This document shows positions 1-8,766 of a stretch of DNA of 64,000 nt, piece after piece. Position 1 is the stretch's first letter. Each line of letters starts with the position of its first letter. The notes under the pieces were generated by a model. The model had not been told where the DNA came from. It searched no databases and saw only the letters and a list, made by a program, of their open reading frames with translations. The position numbers and the translations under genes are program-made. Location of the stretch: positions 1 to 64,000 of the forward strand of contig NZ_JAQMFS010000057.1 of assembly GCF_028308085.1 (NCBI RefSeq), given 5' to 3'. The DNA comes from Gemella haemolysans. GTDB lineage: Bacteria; Bacillota; Bacilli; Staphylococcales; Gemellaceae.

Positions 1-48
1 CTACACTTTAATTATATTGGGTATTTGTCTTTTTGTATATAAAAATTG

Positions 49-84
49 AAATCCGGGGCTGGAATTTTTCCATGCCCCGGATTT
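49..84 (+). terminator. GC-rich hairpin, probable terminator of an upstream gene
   Basis: An 11-bp GC-rich stem (arms 49-59 and 74-84) closes a 14-nt loop. It probably ends a transcript that starts outside the window. The T-tract after it is poor on the + strand, while the A-rich bases at 41-45 would read as a T-run for a leftward transcript, so its direction is uncertain. Confidence 0.6.
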
Positions 85-127
85 AGTATACAACCTTTAT
101 ATTTCAAGAAAAATTGTTATAAATGCA

Positions 128-156
128 TTTACATAAAGTTTTATAGATGTTATAAT
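128..156 (+). promoter_or_regulatory. Promoter of the XerD-like/scpAB operon
   Basis: TTTACA (128-133), a 17-bp spacer and a perfect TATAAT (151-156) form a sigma-A type promoter. The start codon is about 50 bp downstream, preceded by a strong AGGGGG ribosome binding site near 194-199. Confidence 0.75.
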
Positions 157-206
157 CAATATAGATACAAAAAATAGGGTAGCTTTAATACTAAGGGGGT
201 ATTTAT

Positions 207-1112
207 ATGAGTGAAACAGTATTAAACAATTTTAATGAATATCTAATAAATAGAAAAGAGTTTTCAACAAATACTATTAATTCATACGATAGGGATTTGA
301 AAAAAATCTTTTTATATTTAGCTGAAAAAGGATATTCAACAGATGATTATTCATGGCTTAATGAGGAATTCATTGCTCGATATATTGATTACTTAAGAGA
401 AAAAGAGTATTCGTCAGCAACATTATCAAGAACGATTTCTACTGTCCATATTTTTGTAGAATATTTATGGATGGAAAAAATTATTCCTAATAGAATAAAT
501 ATCGATGTACATATTGATAAAGAAGAACATCAAGATTTGGTAATTTTTACAAGACAAGAAATTTCAAAAATTTTAGACGTGAAAACACATAATCTTATTG
601 GTTATAGAGATAAAGCGATATTTGAATTATCTTATTCTATAGGTATAAAACCTACAGAGTGTATTAACTTAGAACTTAAAGACGTTAATACTACTATTGG
701 TTTCTTAAAATATAGAAAAAAAGAAGGGTATAGAACTGTCGCATTAAATAGAGAATCAGTTGAAGCGATTGAAAATTATATCGCAGAGTTGAAAAAGGAA
801 TATCCTGATATTAAGGACGATAGTAAGTTGTTCTTAAATCATGATGGTGAAGGTATAAGTCGCCAAGGTTTTTGGAAAATATTTAAAAAACGTCAACAGG
901 ATTTAGGTTTGACGAAAGAATTAAATACTATGAATTTTAGAAATTCTTTAGCTATTCATTTGCTTGAAGATAAAGTTCCAGCCGAAGAAGTTCAAGAACT
1001 ACTTGGTCTGAAAAATATTCATAGCTTAAAATTGTATTTCTCAAGTTTAGAGGGGAACAAATCTAAAAGAACAATGACTAATCATCCAAGAAAAACAATT
1101 AATAAAGGATAA
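207..1112 (+). CDS. xerD: XerD-like tyrosine recombinase with degenerate active site
   Basis: The 301-residue protein has the two-domain layout of XerD: a SAM-like N-terminal domain (about 1-100) and a C-terminal catalytic fold. Several catalytic positions are changed. The first Arg (normally GLRVSE) is Lys in GIKPTE. The HxLRH box reads MNFRN, so both His are lost. The late His of LLGH is Leu in LLGL. The second Arg and the nucleophile Tyr (KLYF) remain. Strand cleavage is therefore doubtful. Streptococci carry a comparable degenerate XerD-like gene directly before scpA, and the same order is seen here. A structural or condensation-related role is inference. A probably active XerS is encoded at 44.6 kb. 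Confidence 0.85.
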   Translation: MSETVLNNFNEYLINRKEFSTNTINSYDRDLKKIFLYLAEKGYSTDDYSWLNEEFIARYIDYLREKEYSSATLSRTISTVHIFVEYLWMEKIIPNRINIDVHIDKEEHQDLVIFTRQEISKILDVKTHNLIGYRDKAIFELSYSIGIKPTECINLELKDVNTTIGFLKYRKKEGYRTVALNRESVEAIENYIAELKKEYPDIKDDSKLFLNHDGEGISRQGFWKIFKKRQQDLGLTKELNTMNFRNSLAIHLLEDKVPAEEVQELLGLKNIHSLKLYFSSLEGNKSKRTMTNHPRKTINKG

Positions 1113-1117
1113 AATTA

Positions 1118-1819
1118 ATGTATAATGTTAACTTAGAGGTTTTTCAAGGGCCACTTGATTTACTTTTACATTTGATAGAAAAGATGGAAATTGATATTTA
1201 TAATATTCCTATAGCGCGTCTAACAGAGAGTTATCTGGAATATATAAATAATAACGATGAATTTTCTTTAGAAAATGCAGAAGAATATATTGTTATGGCA
1301 GCAACTTTGCTTCATATAAAAAGTAAGAATTTACTTCCTAAGTTTGAAGATGAAAATATTGGTGATGAAGAGGATTTAGTTCAACAGCTTCTTGATTATA
1401 AAAATTACAAAGAATTGAGTGAAAAACTAGATAATCTTCAAAGAATGAGAGCTCAATTTTTAGATAAAGAAAGTGCTAATATAGAAGTAGAAGGTAGTGT
1501 CGATTCACTTCGAATACCTTCTACTAAATTGTTAAGGGCGATGGAGAATATTCTTAGATCTTTTGATGAAAAAGATAGTGAAGTTTCTTTAATTAGTTAT
1601 CGTAGAGAAGTCTCTTTTGAACAGGTAAAAGAGGAACTTATACATAAGTTCAGAAATAGACCGAAGATGCACTTTTATAATCTTGTAAAAACATATTCTC
1701 AAAAAAATGAGATAGTCTTGATGTTTATGGGAATCTTAACTATGATAAAAGAACAAGAATTATTATGTGTTGACAAAGATGGTGAAATCATTTTAGAATA
1801 TAAATTAAAGGAAAATTAA
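1118..1819 (+). CDS. scpA: Segregation and condensation protein A
   Basis: ScpA is the kleisin subunit of the SMC-ScpA-ScpB condensin, which bridges the SMC heads and helps separate newly replicated origins. The 233-residue product starts with the typical ScpA sequence FQGPLDLLLHLIEKMEIDIY, has the acidic, Leu-rich middle (about 80-120) and ends in the winged-helix segment that contacts SMC. Length is normal for Bacilli. It begins 5 bp after the XerD-like stop and ends 1 bp before scpB, so the three are almost certainly one transcript. Confidence 0.97.
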   Translation: MYNVNLEVFQGPLDLLLHLIEKMEIDIYNIPIARLTESYLEYINNNDEFSLENAEEYIVMAATLLHIKSKNLLPKFEDENIGDEEDLVQQLLDYKNYKELSEKLDNLQRMRAQFLDKESANIEVEGSVDSLRIPSTKLLRAMENILRSFDEKDSEVSLISYRREVSFEQVKEELIHKFRNRPKMHFYNLVKTYSQKNEIVLMFMGILTMIKEQELLCVDKDGEIILEYKLKEN

Positions 1820-1820
1820 T

Positions 1821-2369
1821 ATGCTATTAGATGAAACAAAGAAAATAATTGAGGCTTTACTCTTTATGAAGGGAGAGGATGGTCTTAATATTGAATATTT
1901 TTCTACCTTTATGGAGGTGGAACAACACGAAGCAGAAAATATGTTGAATGTATTCTGTGAAGATTATAATAAAATCAATAATTCGTTGATTATTAAAAAG
2001 TTTGGATCAACTTATAAAATGCTCTTAAGGGATGAAATGACAGAGGTAATAAAAAAAGCTGTTATTTCTAAAAATCTAGTTAAGTTATCTAAAGCTTCTC
2101 TAGAAACATTAGCGATAATCGCTTATAATCAACCAATTACAAAAGTTCAAATTGATAAGATAAGGGGTGTAAGTAGTGATTCTATATTACACTCTCTTGT
2201 TAGTAAGGAGCTTATAGTATCGAATAAGACTTTAGATACTATTGGGAAGCCTAAGTTATATGAGACTACAGACATATTTTTAGATGTTTTTGGTTTAGAA
2301 AGTTTAGAACAATTGCCAAAATCGGAAATTGTTAGTAATGAAGAGATTAATAAATTTTTACAAAATTAG
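1821..2369 (+). CDS. scpB: Segregation and condensation protein B
   Basis: ScpB dimerises and binds ScpA in the condensin complex. The 182-residue product carries two winged-helix domains. The signature stretch LSKASLETLAIIAYNQPITK followed by IDKIRGVSSDS lies in the second one (about 90-125). It follows scpA with no gap to speak of and is followed 9 bp later by rluB, which is the usual scpA-scpB-rluB order of Bacilli. Confidence 0.97.
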   Translation: MLLDETKKIIEALLFMKGEDGLNIEYFSTFMEVEQHEAENMLNVFCEDYNKINNSLIIKKFGSTYKMLLRDEMTEVIKKAVISKNLVKLSKASLETLAIIAYNQPITKVQIDKIRGVSSDSILHSLVSKELIVSNKTLDTIGKPKLYETTDIFLDVFGLESLEQLPKSEIVSNEEINKFLQN

Positions 2370-2378
2370 GAGGATGAC

Positions 2379-3110
2379 ATGGCAGAAAGACTGCAAAAAT
2401 TAATAGCTGCATCAGGATATACTTCAAGAAGAAAGGCTGAACAATTAATTCTTGATGGAAAAGTAAGTGTTAATGGTGAAGTCGTAAAAGAACTAGGTGT
2501 AAAAGCAGAACCAAGTGATATTATTATCGTAGAAGGTGTTCGTTTACTAAAAGAAAATAAGAGATACTATCTATTTTATAAACCTGAGAAGGTTATTACA
2601 TCAATGTCAGATGAAAAAGATAGAACATGTGTAAAAGACTTCTTTGAGGATGTTAGTGAACGTGTTGTGCCTGTTGGAAGACTAGACTACGATACTTCAG
2701 GAGCACTTATAATGTCAAATGATGGGGAGTTTATTAATTTAATAACGCACCCTAAGCATAAGATTAGAAAGACATATGTTGCGAAAATTAATGGTAAATT
2801 AGAAGATAATCACCTTAGAATTCTTCGTAATGGTGTGAGAATCGATAATTATAAAACTGCTAAGGCAGAGGTGAATATCGTAAAAAATAAAAATAAGAGT
2901 GGTAATACTTTAGTTAGATTAACTATCCATGAGGGGAAAAATAGACAAGTTAGAAGAATGTTTGAAGCTTTAGGATATGAAGTTATGAAACTTAAACGTG
3001 AATCTATTGAAGACTTAACATTAGAAGGTTTGAAAAAAGGTGAATATAGAACCCTTACGATTCACGAGGTTAAAAGACTTATTAATAAAGCTAAGAATGG
3101 TGAGAAGTAA
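2379..3110 (+). CDS. rluB: 23S rRNA pseudouridine synthase B
   Basis: A 243-residue RsuA/RluB-family pseudouridine synthase, expected to isomerise a uridine in 23S rRNA helix 89. An S4 RNA-binding domain occupies about residues 1-60 (RLQKLIAASGYTSRRKAEQL). The catalytic core has the family motif VGRLDYDTSGALIMSNDGE, whose Asp is the nucleophile, and the late GKNRQVRRM motif. A strong AGGAGG site lies just before the ATG. RluB follows ScpB in many Bacilli. Confidence 0.95.
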   Translation: MAERLQKLIAASGYTSRRKAEQLILDGKVSVNGEVVKELGVKAEPSDIIIVEGVRLLKENKRYYLFYKPEKVITSMSDEKDRTCVKDFFEDVSERVVPVGRLDYDTSGALIMSNDGEFINLITHPKHKIRKTYVAKINGKLEDNHLRILRNGVRIDNYKTAKAEVNIVKNKNKSGNTLVRLTIHEGKNRQVRRMFEALGYEVMKLKRESIEDLTLEGLKKGEYRTLTIHEVKRLINKAKNGEK

Positions 3111-3129
3111 GATTAGGAAGTGATGTATT

Positions 3130-3846
3130 GTGGCAGAAAGAATATTAATAGTAGATGATGAGGAAAGAATTAGAAAATTATTAGTAATGTATCTAGAAAA
3201 AGAAGGATATATTGTAGATGAAGCTAGTAATGGTCATGATGGTTTAGAACGTCTAAAGTACATGGATTATTCTTGTGTACTATTAGATGTACAATTACCA
3301 ATGTTAAATGGTAAGTCTATTCTATCTGAACTTAGAAAAACTAAGGCTACTCCTGTAATTATAATGTCTGCCCAAGCAGATGAACAAAGTAGGGTTGAAG
3401 GTTTTGAATTAGGTGCAGATGATTATGTAATTAAACCATTTAGCCCAAGAGAGCTTATGTTGAGGATTAATGCTATTCTTCAACGTACAAAACGTAGTGT
3501 ATTTTATACTCCGGAGCTATATACGAAGGATGTGTTAGTTTTCCCTGGTTTAATTATTGATGTTAATTCACATAAAGTAATTGTTGAGGATAGTGAAGTT
3601 TTATTAACACCTAAAGAATTTGATCTATTATTATTTTTAGCTAAATCTCCGGATAAAGCTTTTAAACGTAATGAAATTTTACGCGCTGTATGGGATTATG
3701 ATTTTTATTCTGATTTAAGAACTGTAGATACTCATATCAAGCGTGTAAGAAAAAAATTCGATAAAATTTCTCCAAAAGTTGCTCAGATGATTGTTACTGT
3801 TTGGGGAATAGGGTATAAATTTGATACATCACAAAATAGTCTATAA
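3130..3846 (+). CDS. srrA: OmpR-family response regulator (SrrA/ResD-like), no kinase partner nearby
   Basis: The 238-residue regulator has a receiver domain (about 1-120) with the acidic pair DDE near 10, phospho-acceptor Asp in LLDVQLP near 53 and Lys in VIKPFSP near 103. A winged-helix DNA-binding domain follows (about 135-232; LTPKEFDLL, TVDTHIKRVRKKF). Start is GTG. In Staphylococcus and Bacillus the gene after rluB is srrA or resD, followed by a histidine kinase and respiration genes. Here the next gene is murT, 11 bp on. SrrA/ResD identity rests on position and sequence character; a WalR- or PhoP-like assignment cannot be fully excluded. Confidence 0.8.
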   Translation: MAERILIVDDEERIRKLLVMYLEKEGYIVDEASNGHDGLERLKYMDYSCVLLDVQLPMLNGKSILSELRKTKATPVIIMSAQADEQSRVEGFELGADDYVIKPFSPRELMLRINAILQRTKRSVFYTPELYTKDVLVFPGLIIDVNSHKVIVEDSEVLLTPKEFDLLLFLAKSPDKAFKRNEILRAVWDYDFYSDLRTVDTHIKRVRKKFDKISPKVAQMIVTVWGIGYKFDTSQNSL

Positions 3847-3857
3847 AAGGAGAAAAC

Positions 3858-5159
3858 ATGCTAGGATTTTATAGAAATTTAGCGAAATTAACTAGAACTG
3901 CTAGTAAAATTGCAGGTAAAAAAGGAACGGACCTACCGGGTAAAGTATTAAGAAAAGTAAATGACAATGTACTAACAAAACTGGCTAGTGATTTTGATGA
4001 AATTGTATTCGTAACCGGAACTAATGGTAAAACAACTACATCAAATCTTATTGGACACACCTTAAAAACTGCTGGAGAAAATTTCATAAATAACTTTGAA
4101 GGAGCAAATATGTTGGATGGGATTATTTCAACTTTTGCTATTCAAGCTAAAAATGATACAAAGTTAGCAATTATAGAGATTGATGAAGGTTCAATTAGAA
4201 GGGTAATGAAATATATTACTCCTACTAAGTTTGTTATAAATAATTTCTTTAGAGATCAGATTGATAGATTCGGTGAAATTGATACTTTAATAGCAACAAT
4301 AGGCGAACAACTAGAAGGAAAAAATATTCAACTTATATTAAACAGTGATGATCCTTTCGTTACAAGGCTTTCAAAATATGGTGAAGATAATATATACTTT
4401 GGTATTTCAAAAGATGCTTATAAATTTTCTGATTTTGGTATTTCAGAATCTAAATTCTGTCCTAATTGTGGAATGGAACTAATTTATGATCATGTTCACT
4501 ATAGTCAACTTGGTTTTTACCACTGTTCTAAATGTGATTTTAAACACCAAGATGTTAAATATGAAGTAACTAATGCTACTGTAGAACCATTTATTAATAT
4601 GACTATTAATGAAGATACTTTGATTGAAACAAAACTAGCTGGTGATTATAATATATATAATCTACTTGCAGCTTATTCACTTTTAAAAGAACTTGGATTA
4701 CAAGATGAAAAGATAAAGTACGGTTTAGAATCATATACTGCAACTAATGGACGTATGCAGAGTATTTCTTTAGCTGGTGGTTCAACAGTTTTATTAAATT
4801 TAGCAAAAAATCCGGCTGGATTAAATGCTTCTTTAGCAATTGCTAATTCGATAAAAGAAGAAATTAACTATCTATTAGTATTGAATGATAATGGTGCTGA
4901 TGGTATTGATATATCATGGATTTGGGATACTGATTTTGACATACTGAACGGTCAAAAGATTAATAATATTGTATGCTCCGGTAAACGTGCAAAAGAATTA
5001 GCGCTGAGATTGAAGTATACAGGAATTAATGCTAATGTAGTTGTTTTAGAAAGTATTTCAGAAGCAGTTGAAAAACTAAAAAGTTATAAAGAGAAATATG
5101 CAATTGCTATTCCGAATTATACTGCTTTAGTAGAAACTCAAAAAGAATTGGAGAAGTAA
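3858..5159 (+). CDS. murT: Lipid II isoglutaminyl synthase, MurT subunit
   Basis: MurT is the Mur-ligase-like subunit of the MurT/GatD complex, which amidates D-Glu of the lipid II stem peptide to D-isoglutamine in the cytoplasm. The 433-residue protein has the ATP-binding loop GTNGKTT near residue 53, a Mur ligase middle domain with a four-Cys zinc ribbon (CPNC and CSKC near 200-227) that is typical of MurT, and the C-terminal DUF1727-type domain. The ATG follows AAAGGAGAAAAC. It is 4 bp from gatD, its obligate partner. Confidence 0.96.
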   Translation: MLGFYRNLAKLTRTASKIAGKKGTDLPGKVLRKVNDNVLTKLASDFDEIVFVTGTNGKTTTSNLIGHTLKTAGENFINNFEGANMLDGIISTFAIQAKNDTKLAIIEIDEGSIRRVMKYITPTKFVINNFFRDQIDRFGEIDTLIATIGEQLEGKNIQLILNSDDPFVTRLSKYGEDNIYFGISKDAYKFSDFGISESKFCPNCGMELIYDHVHYSQLGFYHCSKCDFKHQDVKYEVTNATVEPFINMTINEDTLIETKLAGDYNIYNLLAAYSLLKELGLQDEKIKYGLESYTATNGRMQSISLAGGSTVLLNLAKNPAGLNASLAIANSIKEEINYLLVLNDNGADGIDISWIWDTDFDILNGQKINNIVCSGKRAKELALRLKYTGINANVVVLESISEAVEKLKSYKEKYAIAIPNYTALVETQKELEK

Positions 5160-5163
5160 TTCT

Positions 5164-5892
5164 ATGGATTTGAAATTATATCATTTTATGCCAGATAAAT
5201 TAAATTTATATGGTGATATTGGAAATGTTATTGCGCTAAAAAAACGTTGTGAATGGAGAGGTATCAATTTAGAAATTGAAAATATTACTTCGACTGATGG
5301 TGTAAAACTTACAGATTGTGATATGTTTTTCATCGGTGGTGGTTCTGATAGGGAACAATGTATAGCGACAGAACAATTTAGTAAAATTAAACATGAATTT
5401 AAATCAGCAATTGAAGATGGGATACCAGCTCTTACAATCTGCGGAGGTTATCAATTTTTAGGAGAATATTATAAGACTGTTGATGGTGATAAATTACCTG
5501 GTTTAAATATTCTTGACTTTTATACAGAATCAAAAAAGGATGCACCGCGCTTAATTGGTAATATATTAGTTGAATCCGAAAAATTTGGAAATATAGTAGG
5601 TTTTGAAAATCACGGCGGACGAACATATCATAATTATGAAACATTAGGAAATGTAGTAGTAGGATATGGAAATAATGATGAAGATAAAAAAGAGGGTATT
5701 TTATACAATAATCTGATTGGGACATATTTACATGGGCCTATCTTACCTAAAAATCCAAATGTCACAGATTATCTGATTAAAGCAGCATTAGATAATAAGT
5801 ATGGAACATATGATTTTATTGAGTTAAATAATGATATCGAATTAAATGCCAATAAACATATGGTTGAATTATTGAAAAAATCAATTAAATAA
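5164..5892 (+). CDS. gatD: Lipid II isoglutaminyl synthase, glutaminase subunit GatD
   Basis: A 242-residue class I glutamine amidotransferase of the CobB/CobQ type that supplies ammonia to MurT. The nucleophile elbow is TICGGYQ with Cys93. The catalytic His is in [12 protein letters not shown] near 189. It is the last gene of the run that starts with the XerD-like gene and is closed by a strong hairpin. Amidation of the stem peptide is needed for normal cross-linking and affects resistance to lysozyme and beta-lactams in Gram-positive cocci. Confidence 0.96.
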   Translation: MDLKLYHFMPDKLNLYGDIGNVIALKKRCEWRGINLEIENITSTDGVKLTDCDMFFIGGGSDREQCIATEQFSKIKHEFKSAIEDGIPALTICGGYQFLGEYYKTVDGDKLPGLNILDFYTESKKDAPRLIGNILVESEKFGNIVGFENHGGRTYHNYETLGNVVVGYGNNDEDKKEGILYNNLIGTYLHGPILPKNPNVTDYLIKAALDNKYGTYDFIELNNDIELNANKHMVELLKKSIK

Positions 5893-5919
5893 AATTTAAT
5901 GTTCAAAGATTACAAAGAA

Positions 5920-5971
5920 ACGACTTAAAAGTATGATTATTATTAATCTAACTTTTAAGTCGTATTTTTTT
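5920..5971. terminator. Bidirectional terminator between gatD and the aminotransferase
   Basis: A perfect 13-bp stem (arms 5920-5932 and 5951-5963) is followed by a T-run at 5965-5971. It sits between two convergent genes and can serve both. Confidence 0.9.
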
Positions 5972-5972
5972 A

Positions 5973-7214
5973 TTAAAATTGTTTAATGCATTGTTTGAAT
6001 TTATTTATAAGTTCTGGAATTAATTCTTTATCTAAACATGAGAATGCGATTCTTATATGTTCATCATCCATTGAGTAAACTCCGTACTTATATTCGTTTA
6101 GGAATTTAAGTCTGAACTCATGTGCATTTATATTAGATGGTAATTTTATAGTAAAGAAGTAACCTGAATTAAATGGAAGAACTCTAACAAGTTGATCTAA
6201 TTGTTCTGTGGAAATAGCTTGTTTTAATTCGTTATAACGTTCTTCAATTATTTTATCATTGATTTCTTTTTCTTCTAATGATTGTTTATTATCTAACAAT
6301 CTCACAGCAATTTGTTGCGATAGGTTAGAAGGAGATGATGTAGTACTTCTCAAATAACCTTGTGTTTTTTCTAATAGAATTTTTCTTAATTCATTATTTT
6401 TAGTATAGTATGTAATAAAACCTACACGAAGTCCCCAACTGTAAAATTCTTTAGTGATACCATCTAGTTTGACTATTAAACAGTTTTCATTTTCTGCTAA
6501 TTTGTACGTAGCGCTTAATGTTGGAGTTTTGTGATTGTTTTCAAAGAATAGTCCAAAATAAGCATCATCAGAGACAATAATAAGTTGTTTATTTTTATTT
6601 TCTTTTGCATATGTACTTATTACATCAACTAGTGAATTTAATTCAACATCAGATGGTGTGTAACCAGTTGGATTATTTGGGAAGTTTAAAATTAGAGAAA
6701 TTTTATCTTCATTGATACTATAAAGAGTTTCTTTAAAGTTTGAAATACTAAACTCATTGTTTTCGTCAAATTGATTGTATTTATAAATCTTATTTCCTAA
6801 CTTAATTGTATAAATCTGAGCATAGTTTTGCCAAAAAAGATTTGGTAGTAAAAGAGCATCGCCACTTTCGCTAAATAGATTTGCTGCGATATCGATTCCT
6901 TGGGTAATTCCTGTTGTAACCATAGGTAATGATAAAAAGTCTTTATTAATACTAGGGTTATCAGCTAAGATTTTTTCTTTCCATAATTCTCGCATTTTTG
7001 GTAATCCAGGTGTAGGAGAATAAGGTAAGTATTCTGAATTATTAATTTCTGTTATTACTTTATTTATTGAAGGTAAAGCCATAGCTTTTTTATTAGATGT
7101 AGCAATACCAATTGTGGCGTTAATTGCACCTGGAATAGCTGCTGTTTCTTTTGATTGAATTAATACGTCTTGAGGTAAAATTATATTTTCACCAAGTTTT
7201 GAAAAAAATGACAT
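5973..7214 (-). CDS. PLP-dependent aminotransferase, class I/II
   Basis: A 413-residue fold-type I aminotransferase. The substrate- and PLP-binding signatures NFPNNPTGYTPS and VSDDAYFGL are present. The Schiff-base Lys lies in DGITKEFYSWGLRVGF, and a late Arg is in RIAFSCLD. Length fits aspartate/aromatic aminotransferases. The exact amino acid substrate cannot be read from sequence. It is a single leftward gene in an otherwise rightward region. The start follows an AGGAGG site, and TGGTATAAT on the minus strand (around 7239-7247) is a good extended -10 promoter. Confidence 0.88.
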   Translation of the reverse strand: MSFFSKLGENIILPQDVLIQSKETAAIPGAINATIGIATSNKKAMALPSINKVITEINNSEYLPYSPTPGLPKMRELWKEKILADNPSINKDFLSLPMVTTGITQGIDIAANLFSESGDALLLPNLFWQNYAQIYTIKLGNKIYKYNQFDENNEFSISNFKETLYSINEDKISLILNFPNNPTGYTPSDVELNSLVDVISTYAKENKNKQLIIVSDDAYFGLFFENNHKTPTLSATYKLAENENCLIVKLDGITKEFYSWGLRVGFITYYTKNNELRKILLEKTQGYLRSTTSSPSNLSQQIAVRLLDNKQSLEEKEINDKIIEERYNELKQAISTEQLDQLVRVLPFNSGYFFTIKLPSNINAHEFRLKFLNEYKYGVYSMDDEHIRIAFSCLDKELIPELINKFKQCIKQF

Positions 7215-7535
7215 AGTATTCCTCCTATTTTCTATATAGAATTATTATACCATTAATATGACATTACTAAAAGGGAGAATTATAATTAAGAAATTGAATA
7301 ACATATAAAATTTTAAGAATTGAATTATAATAGGTGAAAAAATTTAAAATTTTAAATTTATTATAGTCTAAGATTTACTATAAAAGGTTTAATATTAAAT
7401 ATTATATGATAGTCTTTGCTAGAAAAAAATTGTATTGTATGGTATAATAATGTGTATCTTTTTGGGCTTTAAATAGATTAGATAATAAAAAGATAATAAG
7501 ATATAAGATAAAGTTCAATAATGTGAGGTGTAATT
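7215..7535. promoter_or_regulatory. 321-bp divergent promoter region, aminotransferase / clpX
   Basis: This is a very AT-rich gap with divergent promoters. For the aminotransferase there is TGGTATAAT on the minus strand near 7239-7247. For clpX there is TGGTATAAT at 7440-7448 on the + strand, an extended -10 with no clear -35. Between the clpX promoter and its start, short A+T repeats of the type AGATAATA/AGATATAAG recur at about 7480-7510. I see no CtsR heptad repeat, CIRCE element or ORF. Confidence 0.55.
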
Positions 7536-8744
7536 ATGGTAAAAAATAAAGAAGAAGTAAGATGTTCTTTTTGTGGAAAAAATACTAACGAAGTTTTTAA
7601 AATGATAGCTGGGAATGACGTGTTTATCTGTGATGAATGCGTTGATTTATGTTCAGATATAATCGAAGAAGAAATAGAATATAGAAATGCAAATAATAAA
7701 CCAGCATTTAAATTATTAGAACCTCAAAAAATAATGGAGCATTTAAATGAATATGTAATCAGTCAAGATAAGGCGAAAAAATCTGTTGCAGTTGCTGTTT
7801 ATAATCATTATAAGAGAATAAAAGCTGCAGAAAATCATGATATAGAATTACAGAAAAGTAATATTGCCTTAATAGGAAGTACTGGATCAGGAAAAACATT
7901 GATTGCTCAAACTTTAGCTAAAATGCTAGATGTCCCTTTTGCTATATCAGATGCAACTACGCTTACAGAAGCAGGTTATGTAGGAGAAGATGTTGAAAAT
8001 ATCTTACTTAGATTAATTCAAAATGCTAATTATGATATTGAAAGAGCTGAAAAAGGAATTATATATATTGATGAAATTGATAAAATTGCCAAAAAGGGTG
8101 AAAATGTATCAATTACTCGTGATGTATCAGGTGAAGGTGTTCAACAAGCTCTTCTTAAAATTTTAGAAGGTACTGTTGCTAGTGTTCCTCCTCAAGGTGG
8201 AAGAAAACATCCTGGAGAAGAAATGATTAAAATCAATACGAAAAATATTCTATTTATCATAGGGGGAGCTTTCTCAGGTATAGAAGAAATAATCAAACGT
8301 CGTCTAGGAGAAAAAGTTATAGGTTTTTCTAAGAGTGATGAACTAAAAGATGATGAGGATATTATTTCTAAAGTAAAACATGAAGATTTAGTTAAGTTCG
8401 GTATGATTCCTGAATTTATTGGACGTATTCCGGTAGTTTGTTATCTAGAAGAACTTGATGAGAAAGATTTAGTTAGAGTATTAACTGAACCAAAAAATTC
8501 AATTGTTAAACAATATGAATATTTATTTGATCTTGATGGTGTTAAATTAATTTTCGAGGAAGAAGCGCTTGAAGAAATTGCTAAAGAATCTATCAAGAGA
8601 AAAACAGGTGCACGTGGACTTCGTTCTATTATTGAAGAACTACTACTTGATGTTATGTTTGAAATACCAAGTAAAAAAGGTATTAAAACTTGTACAGTAA
8701 CACGTGATAACGTAATTAATAAAACAAAACCAATTTTAAAATAA
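7536..8744 (+). CDS. clpX: ATP-dependent Clp protease, ATP-binding subunit ClpX
   Basis: ClpX is the hexameric AAA+ unfoldase that feeds tagged proteins to ClpP. The 402-residue product has the N-terminal zinc-binding domain (CSFC near 9-12 and CDEC near 33-36), Walker A GSTGSGKT near 115, Walker [11 protein letters not shown], the pore loop stretch containing GYVGEDVE, and an arginine finger region [10 protein letters not shown]. ClpP is not in this window. It is followed 22 bp later by lon. Family length is about 410-425, so it is complete. Confidence 0.98.
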   Translation: MVKNKEEVRCSFCGKNTNEVFKMIAGNDVFICDECVDLCSDIIEEEIEYRNANNKPAFKLLEPQKIMEHLNEYVISQDKAKKSVAVAVYNHYKRIKAAENHDIELQKSNIALIGSTGSGKTLIAQTLAKMLDVPFAISDATTLTEAGYVGEDVENILLRLIQNANYDIERAEKGIIYIDEIDKIAKKGENVSITRDVSGEGVQQALLKILEGTVASVPPQGGRKHPGEEMIKINTKNILFIIGGAFSGIEEIIKRRLGEKVIGFSKSDELKDDEDIISKVKHEDLVKFGMIPEFIGRIPVVCYLEELDEKDLVRVLTEPKNSIVKQYEYLFDLDGVKLIFEEEALEEIAKESIKRKTGARGLRSIIEELLLDVMFEIPSKKGIKTCTVTRDNVINKTKPILK

Positions 8745-8766
8745 ATAGGTTAGAGAGGAGTTCGTT

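Noticed and set aside
7215-7535. CtsR or CIRCE heat-shock operator in front of clpX.
   Set aside because: No GGTCAAA direct repeat or CIRCE inverted repeat could be found in the gap.
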